From NCBI GenBank assembly GCA_030591825.1, contig JAUVAG010000072.1:1-6396 (forward strand): a DNA stretch of 6,396 nt, given 5' to 3'. The notes under the pieces were generated by a model, which was given only the letters and a program-made list of their open reading frames with translations, searched no databases and was not told where the DNA came from. Made by a program: the position numbers and the translations under genes. Shown here one piece after another: positions 1-5,089 of this stretch (within the stretch, counting starts at the first letter, position 1; every line of letters begins with the position of its first letter). This stretch comes from Dethiosulfatibacter sp. (lineage in GTDB: Bacteria; Bacillota; Clostridia; Tissierellales; Dethiosulfatibacteraceae).

Positions 1-411
1 AATTGAAGGATCAGAACCGTCTACTAGAATTTGTACCTGGGCAGGCTCGCTTCTTTTAAGGCTAGTGGTGTAATCATCAGGTATTATCAACCCAACCTTC
101 ACTTTACCTGTACTTATTAATTCTTCCACATCGACTACTGAATCCACTGATGCATAGCGTGTGAAGTAGTATGAATTTGAAAAACTGCCAATAAGCTCCC
201 GGCTCATAGAAGTACGGGAGGCATCATATACAGCAAGGTCTACATTGTTGACATCAGTGTTTACCGCAAAACCAAAAATCATAAGCATCATTATGGGCAT
301 CATAAATGAAATGACCAGACTGGGTTTGTCACGTCGTATATGGATGAATTCTTTTTTTGTAATTGTTGCCATTCTTTTGAATGAAAAGAATGGCAAATTG
401 AACTTATTCAT
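1..411 (-). CDS. ABC-2 type transporter permease, N-terminal part (cut by window edge)
   Basis: Integral membrane subunit of an ABC exporter, related to YbhR/YbhS/YhhJ; only the first 137 residues are inside the window. A short cytoplasmic N-terminus carries the charged stretch KKEFIHIRRDKPS (19-31) typical of this family. One hydrophobic, methionine-rich membrane segment follows (about 31-50, VISFMMPIMMLMIFGFAV). Then comes the start of the large extracytoplasmic loop, with the family-typical DLAVYD (58-63) and DGSDP (131-135). The ATG at 411 is chosen over the in-frame ATG at 417 because the AAGGAGA site at 420-426 lies 8 bases from the former but only 2 from the latter. The gene overlaps the end of the ATPase gene by 8 bases, which suggests translational coupling and one shared complex. 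The remaining membrane helices, and any second permease as in YbhFSR-type systems, lie beyond the left edge. The family is confident; the substrate cannot be read from the sequence. Confidence 0.93.
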   Translation of the reverse strand, partial: MNKFNLPFFSFKRMATITKKEFIHIRRDKPSLVISFMMPIMMLMIFGFAVNTDVNNVDLAVYDASRTSMSRELIGSFSNSYYFTRYASVDSVVDVEELISTGKVKVGLIIPDDYTTSLKRSEPAQVQILVDGSDPSI

Positions 412-1225
412 TGTCATGGTCTCCTTGTCTGCCTTTGTATTTCTTCTTATTCTTTTTATTGTTTTTAAGTTCCTTGTAGCTTACCAGATGTTCCTGATTG
501 GACAATTCCATTACATGATGAATGAAGATGTCTTCAATATTGTCCATTCCCATCTCCTTATAGTGGCCTTCAAGAGAGTTGATGGAAATAATCTTACCAT
601 TGTATATGAATCCTATCCTGTCACATACAGTAGCTTCATCCATATAGTGGGTTGTGACAAGTACTGTTACTCCTTTTGCTGATAAGTCTGCAATCATATG
701 CCAAAATTCACGCCGTGAGACAGGGTCAACGCCGGCTGTAGGTTCGTCCAATACCAGTATTTCAGGATTGTGAATCAATGCGCATCCAAGGGCAAGTCTT
801 TGTTTCCATCCTCCGGACAGTGTTCTGGCCTGGGCATTTTCTTTTCCAGTGAGATTGGCCATTGCGATGAGTTCTTTTTTTCGATCTTCTATGTCTTTTT
901 TTTTCATACCGAAAATATTTCCGTAAAAATCAAGATTTTCATTGACGGTCAAGTCTCCATAGAGGCTGAAACTCTGACTCATATATCCGATTTTCTGTTT
1001 TATGAATTCGGATTCCTTAAGGATATCATGACCCAGCACAGTTCCTGTTCCACCACTAGGTGTTATGACGCCACATAGCATACGAATGGTGGTGGATTTG
1101 CCTGAACCGTTGGGTCCCAGAAGGCCGAAGATTTCACCACGTTTGATTTGAAAGGATATGTCGTTTACTGCTGTTAGTGAACCGAATACTTTTGTAAGGT
1201 TGTTTACTTCTACTGCATTTTCCAT
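404..1225 (-). CDS. ABC transporter ATP-binding protein (ABC-2 / YbhF-type drug exporter)
   Basis: Cytoplasmic ATPase of 273 residues that should power the neighbouring permease. All nucleotide-binding motifs are intact: Walker A GPNGSGKST (37-45), Q-loop Gln84 in GYMSQSFSLY, signature LSGGW (136-140), Walker B ILVLDEP (156-162), the D-loop in AGVDP (164-168) and the switch histidine in TTHYMDEA (His193). The LSGGWKQRLALGCAL form is typical of the YbhF/CcmA-like multidrug and daunorubicin-type ATPases. After the usual end of the domain there is a tail ending in a lysine/asparagine-rich stretch (251-265). The ATG at 1225 has GGAG at 1231-1234, 5 bases upstream and inside the end of the HlyD-like gene, and only 2 bases separate the two genes. 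This fixes the start and shows co-transcription. It is a single ATPase domain, so it probably works as a homodimer. Assignment as a multidrug or toxic-compound exporter is by family; the true substrate is unknown. Confidence 0.96.
   Translation of the reverse strand: MENAVEVNNLTKVFGSLTAVNDISFQIKRGEIFGLLGPNGSGKSTTIRMLCGVITPSGGTGTVLGHDILKESEFIKQKIGYMSQSFSLYGDLTVNENLDFYGNIFGMKKKDIEDRKKELIAMANLTGKENAQARTLSGGWKQRLALGCALIHNPEILVLDEPTAGVDPVSRREFWHMIADLSAKGVTVLVTTHYMDEATVCDRIGFIYNGKIISINSLEGHYKEMGMDNIEDIFIHHVMELSNQEHLVSYKELKNNKKNKKKYKGRQGDHDNE
420..426 (-). promoter_or_regulatory. Ribosome binding site inside the ATPase gene, for the permease
   Basis: AAGGAGA on the minus strand sits within the last codons of the ATPase gene. 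It is 8 bases from the ATG at 411 and 2 bases from the ATG at 417, so it supports 411 as the permease start. Confidence 0.8.
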
Positions 1226-1227
1226 AG

Positions 1228-2385
1228 CTACTCCAATTCACTTAAATCTACAGACATGAGCATGCCTGCTTTCAAATTTTCAGATGGTTCAAGGCTGATT
1301 TCAACCTTGAAGACCAGTCTTTCCCTGTCTTCTTCAGTTACAATGTTAATTGGTGTAAACATGGCTTCGTTGTCTATTTTTCTTATTGTGCCCGTCATTT
1401 TTAATGATTTGTCGGCAACCAGTGTTAGTGTAAGCTCCTGATTGGTATCAATTTTTAGCAGATCCTTTTCTGATACGTAGATAGTTACATATCCATCACT
1501 TGGATCATAAAGAGTGGCAATGGGACTTCCTGTGTTGATAAATTCGCCTCTGTTATAGTATACGCTTTCTACTATTCCCGATCTTTGGGATTGAATGAGG
1601 TAGTCTTCAAGATTCCTGTCTGCAATTTTTTCACCAAGGACCGCCAGTTCGTCATTGAGTGAAGTGATGTTTTTGTCAGGGTCGTCATAACCCTTTTCCA
1701 TACGAAGAAGCTTTTCATTTGCGGCAATTATTTGTGATTCCAAAGCTTCTACCTGGAAATTTAGGGTGTCAATATCGTTTTGAATCTTGTTGGTATCAAT
1801 TAAGGCACTGTCGTAGGCATTTTTACTGTTTGTCATTGCAAGGGCTGAACTATCCAGATTGGCCTGTGTTTCAATATCTTCATCGTAAAGAGCCTTTATT
1901 TTACCATAGTTGGATGTATTGAAGTCGTAGGTCGATTTGAGATTGTCACTTACAATCTTGCTTTTTTCATAAAGATTCAAGGCACCGTCAACATTGCTTT
2001 CAAGAGCATCTTTTTGGCTTTCTAGCTGACTTATTGTTTGAAGTTGTATGTTTATTTCCTCTTTTCCAGCACCGGTTTCGGATTTTTCTATATTTTGACC
2101 TGAAATTTCCTTGTAAATTCTGGCCTCTTCACGTTGAAGTGAAATTTTTGAATCATCTAGCAAAGCGACTTCAGACTCTTCTTCCAAGGAGTCTCCTTCA
2201 GAAACATATATTTCTTCTATTATTCCAGGAACTGCCGATACTACATCAAAGGTATCCCATTGAAGCTCTCCGTAATAAATGTTGTCTTTCGCATTTGTTT
2301 TTCCAGTATAATATCTGTAGAATCCGAAAATTACTGTGGCAACTACCACCACTACTATAAGTCTTGTTAATATTTTTTTTATCAT
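1228..2385 (-). CDS. HlyD/YbhG-family membrane fusion (periplasmic adaptor-like) protein
   Basis: A 385-residue adaptor subunit, first gene of the efflux operon. An N-terminal signal anchor (about 9-23, rich in Val/Ile) follows the basic start MIKKILTR; there is no lipobox. Two half lipoyl (barrel-sandwich) motifs, around 47-78 (AVPGIIEEIYVSEGDSL) and 264-293 (SGIVESVYYNRGEFINTGSPI), flank a long polar, Gln/Asn/Glu/Lys-rich helical hairpin (about 81-256) that looks like coiled coil. A beta-barrel region follows (297-385), with TPINIVTEEDRERLVFKVEI (344-363) and LKAGMLMSVDL near the end, as in YbhG-like proteins. In Gram-negatives such adaptors link an inner-membrane ABC exporter to an outer-membrane channel. 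In a Gram-positive they would sit on the outer face of the membrane, probably helping substrate handover. The ATG at 2385 has GGAG at 2394-2397, 8 bases upstream. Length and layout are complete, and its place directly before the ATPase and permease genes makes it part of the same machine. Confidence 0.93.
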   Translation of the reverse strand: MIKKILTRLIVVVVVATVIFGFYRYYTGKTNAKDNIYYGELQWDTFDVVSAVPGIIEEIYVSEGDSLEEESEVALLDDSKISLQREEARIYKEISGQNIEKSETGAGKEEINIQLQTISQLESQKDALESNVDGALNLYEKSKIVSDNLKSTYDFNTSNYGKIKALYDEDIETQANLDSSALAMTNSKNAYDSALIDTNKIQNDIDTLNFQVEALESQIIAANEKLLRMEKGYDDPDKNITSLNDELAVLGEKIADRNLEDYLIQSQRSGIVESVYYNRGEFINTGSPIATLYDPSDGYVTIYVSEKDLLKIDTNQELTLTLVADKSLKMTGTIRKIDNEAMFTPINIVTEEDRERLVFKVEISLEPSENLKAGMLMSVDLSELE

Positions 2386-2420
2386 TGATTTGGCTCCAGT
2401 CGTTTGAATTTAATAAATAA

Positions 2421-2429
2421 ATTGTACCA
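2421..2429 (-). promoter_or_regulatory. Extended -10 promoter of the efflux operon
   Basis: The minus strand reads TGGTACAAT, a TG-N extended -10 with hexamer TACAAT at 2421-2426. Transcription would start near 2414 and give a leader of about 30 bases before the HlyD-like ATG. The -35 region (about 2444-2449, TAGTAC) is a poor match, as is common for extended -10 promoters. A small dyad, GTACC (2424-2428) and GGTAC (2443-2447), straddles the -10/-35 spacer and could be an operator, but 5-bp arms are weak evidence. No regulator gene is adjacent. Confidence 0.5.
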
Positions 2430-2472
2430 CACTTTTCCCTCAGGTACTATAGATAACAATCAACAAAGACAA

Positions 2473-2509
2473 AGCTTCCTGTATATCCACTGGGGAGATA
2501 TAGGAAGCT
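2473..2509 (-). terminator. Hairpin terminator after the phosphofructokinase gene
   Basis: The arms AGCTTCCT-GT-ATATC (2473-2487) and GATATAGGAAGCT (2497-2509) pair over 13 bases with a 2-base bulge and a 9-base loop. Read on the minus strand, the stem is followed by the interrupted U tract TTGTCTTTGTTG, so termination may be leaky. Read on the plus strand it is followed by TTTTT (2512-2516), but no plus-strand gene lies upstream. It begins 14 bases after the phosphofructokinase stop and ends shortly before the efflux-operon promoter. Confidence 0.75.
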
Positions 2510-2523
2510 GCTTTTTAGTATAT

Positions 2524-3747
2524 TTATTTTGTATTCAGTATTTTTTCGACTCTTGGTGCTCTTAATCTATGTACTGAACCTAAATTAGATCCTACTAGTG
2601 GTCTAAGATAGAATTTAAATTTATCCGTTATGCCGTTTCCTTTGACATTCATAAATTCAGGAGGCATTACCTTGGTTTTTCCTGCGATTTTATCCAAATC
2701 CACCAGCTGATAATCCACTGAATAGTATCCTGTCCGTTGTATTGTAATGGATCCGTCAACTTTATTCCAAATGGCAAATTGTGCTGCTTTTTCACCAACT
2801 TCTCTTGCTTCATGTTGATCGACATCTGAGATACTTGCTATGGAGCTTCTTTGGGGATATCCTAATGTGTCGGCCCTTACGCGGGTTATATTCAGCTTGG
2901 TTTTTATCAAATCCGATAGCATGTCGCCTAGAGAACCGCTTCCTGAGAGTTGAATGTTGCCGTGAGAATCTTTTTCTATACAACTTGTCAATGTCGAAGC
3001 CACAGGTTGACCGCTTTTATCTCTAATACCTTCAGATACAGCAATAAGACATCTGCCCAGTCTGTCATATATATCTTTTACATCTTTTAGAAATTCATCA
3101 ACATCAAAAACTCTTTCAGGCAAGTAAATAAGATGTGGTCCGTCATCTGGATATTTTTGGGCCAGGGAAGATGCTGCTGTCAAAAAGCCTGCATGTCGTC
3201 CCATTACAATACCAATGTGTACTCCCGGCAATGCACGATTATCAAGATTCAGTCCCATGAAAGTCTCTGCAACGTATCTGGCAGCTGAACCATATCCAGG
3301 GGTATGATCATTCAATACGAGATCATTGTCTATTGTCTTTGGAATATGTATTGCCCTAAATTCATAATCAGCTCTATCTGCATTCTCATTTACTATTTTT
3401 ACAGTATCAGAGGAATCATTTCCACCTATATAAAAGAAATATCTGACATCATGTACTTTCAAGACTTTGAATATTTCCTCGCAGTATTTTGCATCAGGCT
3501 TGACTCTGGTAGAAAGTAGTGCTGATGATGGTGTATTTGCAACGTGCTCCAAATTGTTTGTGGTTTCCTGAGTTAGATCTACAAAGGTTTCATTTACTAT
3601 TCCTTCAACTCCGTTTAATGCTCCGTATACCTTTGTAATCTGTGGAAATTTTCTGGATTCCAATGCTGCTCCTACCAAGCTTTGATTAATAACTGCTGTA
3701 GGTCCACCTGCCTGAGCTATTACTACTTTTCCTTTTAATTCCATCAT
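2524..3747 (-). CDS. pfp: Pyrophosphate-type 6-phosphofructokinase (PPi-PFK)
   Basis: Cytoplasmic glycolytic enzyme of 407 residues. It phosphorylates fructose 6-phosphate to fructose 1,6-bisphosphate, most likely using pyrophosphate and therefore reversibly. Family motifs in order: AQAGGPTAVIN (11-21), YIGGNDSSDT (106-115), PKTIDND (136-142, with the catalytic-base aspartate), MGRHAG (182-187), the substrate-binding LPER (210-213), SEG (238-240) and the region around LGYPQR (295-300). GGND in place of GGDG, and PKTIDND in place of PGTIDND, are the two changes that mark PPi users: the aspartate blocks the ATP alpha-phosphate pocket and the lysine helps bind PPi. Length fits clostridial PPi-PFKs of about 400-415 residues. 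The frame stays open to an ATG at 3789, but ATG 3747 has AGGGGG 7 bases upstream, while 3789 has no ribosome binding site and lies about 11 bases from the predicted transcript start. The adjacent ATG at 3744 is an equally usable start. It is a single-gene unit with its own promoter and terminator. Confidence 0.93.
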   Translation of the reverse strand: MMELKGKVVIAQAGGPTAVINQSLVGAALESRKFPQITKVYGALNGVEGIVNETFVDLTQETTNNLEHVANTPSSALLSTRVKPDAKYCEEIFKVLKVHDVRYFFYIGGNDSSDTVKIVNENADRADYEFRAIHIPKTIDNDLVLNDHTPGYGSAARYVAETFMGLNLDNRALPGVHIGIVMGRHAGFLTAASSLAQKYPDDGPHLIYLPERVFDVDEFLKDVKDIYDRLGRCLIAVSEGIRDKSGQPVASTLTSCIEKDSHGNIQLSGSGSLGDMLSDLIKTKLNITRVRADTLGYPQRSSIASISDVDQHEAREVGEKAAQFAIWNKVDGSITIQRTGYYSVDYQLVDLDKIAGKTKVMPPEFMNVKGNGITDKFKFYLRPLVGSNLGSVHRLRAPRVEKILNTK

Positions 3748-3754
3748 GATGTAA

Positions 3755-3760
3755 CCCCCT
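3755..3760 (-). promoter_or_regulatory. Ribosome binding site that sets the phosphofructokinase start
   Basis: AGGGGG on the minus strand lies 7 bases before the ATG at 3747 and 10 before the ATG at 3744. It argues against the longer in-frame start at 3789. Confidence 0.75.
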
Positions 3761-3773
3761 CGGTTTTTAGTGT

Positions 3774-3785
3774 GTTCACGTGAAC
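3774..3785. promoter_or_regulatory. Perfect 12-bp palindrome in the phosphofructokinase leader (possible operator)
   Basis: GTTCACGTGAAC is identical on both strands. It lies between the promoter (start near 3800) and the ribosome binding site (3755-3760), about +15 to +26 of the predicted transcript. That position suits a repressor site acting as a roadblock. It has the central CG of LacI/CcpA-type sites but does not match the cre consensus well, nor the Rex or LexA consensus. The regulator is not identified. Confidence 0.4.
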
Positions 3786-3806
3786 TCATAAAAAAATCGT
3801 TAATTT

Positions 3807-3835
3807 ATTTTACGTTAATTAACCATATTTGTCAA
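3807..3835 (-). promoter_or_regulatory. Sigma-A-type promoter of the phosphofructokinase gene
   Basis: On the minus strand TTGACA (3830-3835, perfect -35) is followed by a 17-base spacer and TAAAAT (3807-3812, five of six matches to the -10 consensus). The predicted start is near 3800 and the leader about 53 bases. This is the strongest promoter in the window, which fits a highly expressed glycolytic enzyme. Confidence 0.85.
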
Positions 3836-3862
3836 AAAATTAGGATAGTATATGTTGTGACC

Positions 3863-3906
3863 AAGCAGCAATATCTGTCATCGCGGCCAAAGGGAAATAG
3901 CTGCTT
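3863..3906. repeat. Inverted repeat in the divergent intergenic region
   Basis: AAGCAGC (3863-3869) and GCTGCTT (3900-3906) are perfect 7-bp arms around a 30-base interior that is richer in G and C than its surroundings. No T run follows on either strand, so it is not a standard terminator. It lies upstream of the plus-strand promoter candidate and outside the predicted phosphofructokinase transcript. It may be a regulatory site or part of a small RNA; I do not recognise a known riboswitch. Confidence 0.35.
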
Positions 3907-3929
3907 TGTATGATGTCTGGGTATTAAGT

Positions 3930-3958
3930 TTGCATTTATGAAGTGCATTTGATATTAT
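3930..3958 (+). promoter_or_regulatory. Weak candidate promoter for the rsmH-helicase pair
   Basis: TTGCAT (3930-3935), a 17-base spacer and TATTAT (3953-3958) would start transcription near 3965, about 27 bases before the methyltransferase ATG. The -35 matches only three of six consensus bases. Other A/T-rich hexamers nearby, such as CATAAT at 3965-3970, could serve as the -10. Confidence 0.35.
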
Positions 3959-3991
3959 ATGATTCATAATAGATATTAGTGAGGTTATTCA

Positions 3992-5053
3992 ATGGATAAG
4001 CAAGACAAAGGGCAAGAGCAAAAACACGAGAGACGTGTTAGATATAAAGGAACGCATCCAAAAACTTTTAAGGATAAATACAAGGAACATCAACCCGATA
4101 AATATGCCGAAACTGTAGCGAGGGTTATTAGCAAGGGAAGTACACCTGCGGGCATGCATATTTCAATTTGTGTTAATGAAATATTGGATTTTTTGCAAAT
4201 AACTCCCGGACAAAAAGGACTTGATGCAACACTAGGCTATGGAGGTCATGCTCTGGAGATGCTTAAATGTATGGATTCAAAGGGACATTTGTATGCAATT
4301 GATATAGATCCAATAGAACTGCCCCGTACCAGGAGTCGTTTGGAGAAACTTGGTTATGGACCTGAAATATTAACCATAAAGCAGTTGAATTTTGCCAATA
4401 TTGATCAGGTTGTTGAGGAATCGGGACCTTTGAATTTTGTATTGGCAGACCTGGGTGTTTCTTCAATGCAAATAGACAATCCAGAAAGAGGATTTTCCTA
4501 TAAGAAGGAAGGACCATTGGATTTGCGTCTTAATCCTGAGAAAGGTAAATCTGCTACTGAACGTTTAAGAGAAGTTACACAAGAAGAGTTGTGTGGCATG
4601 CTTATTGAAAATGCAGACGAACCTTATGCAGAGGAAATCTCCAGTGCCATTATTTCTGAAATCAATAAGGGGACAGACATATCAACAACTACACAGCTTC
4701 AACATATAATCAAGGATGCATTGGAATTCATTCCTAAAGATAAAAGGAATGATGCCGCAAATAAATCTTGTCAGAGATCTTTTCAGGCAATTCGAATTGA
4801 TGTGAACGAGGAGTTCGAAGTTCTATATGAATTCTTAGAAAAATTGCCTGAAGTTCTGGCTCCTGGTGGACGTGTTGCAATACTTTCTTTTCATTCGGGA
4901 GAGGATCGACTTGTGAAAAAATCTTTCAAACGATTTTTCCGTGAAGGAGTATATAAAGAAATCGCTCCTGAGATTGTACGACCATCGGCAGAAGAATGCA
5001 ATATCAATAGCCGTGCTCGGTCCACTAAAATGCGATGGGCAATAAAAGCATGA
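3992..5053 (+). CDS. rsmH: RsmH/MraW-family 16S rRNA cytosine-N4 methyltransferase with N-terminal extension
   Basis: SAM-dependent methyltransferase of 353 residues. RsmH methylates N4 of C1402 in the decoding centre of 16S rRNA. Family motifs in order: the opening MHISICVNEIL (55-65), the SAM loop LDATLGYGGHA (77-87), acidic IDIDP (103-107), LADLGVSSMQID (151-162), RGFSYKKEGPLDLRLNP (166-182), RSFQAIRIDVNEEF (262-275), GGRVAILSFHSGEDR (292-306) and the ending NSRARSTKMRWA (339-350). The core of about 300 residues matches the usual length. Ahead of it is a basic extension of about 54 residues (RRVRYKGTHPKTFKDKYKEH, 14-33) that normal RsmH lacks. The motif usually written FHSLEDR is FHSGEDR here. 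GAGG at 3981-3984, 7 bases before ATG 3992, supports the start, so the extension is probably real. No mraZ, ftsL or penicillin-binding protein gene is adjacent; a helicase gene follows after 36 bases. This suggests a paralog of the division-cluster rsmH, so the exact target base is less certain than the family. Confidence 0.9.
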   Translation: MDKQDKGQEQKHERRVRYKGTHPKTFKDKYKEHQPDKYAETVARVISKGSTPAGMHISICVNEILDFLQITPGQKGLDATLGYGGHALEMLKCMDSKGHLYAIDIDPIELPRTRSRLEKLGYGPEILTIKQLNFANIDQVVEESGPLNFVLADLGVSSMQIDNPERGFSYKKEGPLDLRLNPEKGKSATERLREVTQEELCGMLIENADEPYAEEISSAIISEINKGTDISTTTQLQHIIKDALEFIPKDKRNDAANKSCQRSFQAIRIDVNEEFEVLYEFLEKLPEVLAPGGRVAILSFHSGEDRLVKKSFKRFFREGVYKEIAPEIVRPSAEECNINSRARSTKMRWAIKA

Positions 5054-5089
5054 TGAAATTTTTAAAAATAAATATTGAAAAGAGTTGTA

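Noticed and set aside
245..682. A 145-codon plus-strand frame across the permease/ATPase junction.
   Set aside because: It lies opposite two well-supported genes, has no recognisable domain, and its hydrophobicity comes from reading antisense to A-rich and hydrophobic codons.
3774..3785. Reading the palindrome as a CcpA cre site.
   Set aside because: It shares the TG...CG...C framework, but the A and T positions flanking the central CG do not fit the cre consensus.
3748..3789. A 14-residue N-terminal extension of the phosphofructokinase, starting at ATG 3789.
   Set aside because: No Shine-Dalgarno site lies before it and it is only about 11 bases from the predicted transcript start. It would also make the palindrome coding. 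ATG 3747 has a strong site and fits the family N-terminus.
3863..3906. Reading the intergenic inverted repeat as a terminator or riboswitch.
   Set aside because: There is no U tract on either strand and the loop is 30 bases. I could not match it to a riboswitch core such as the c-di-GMP or purine classes.
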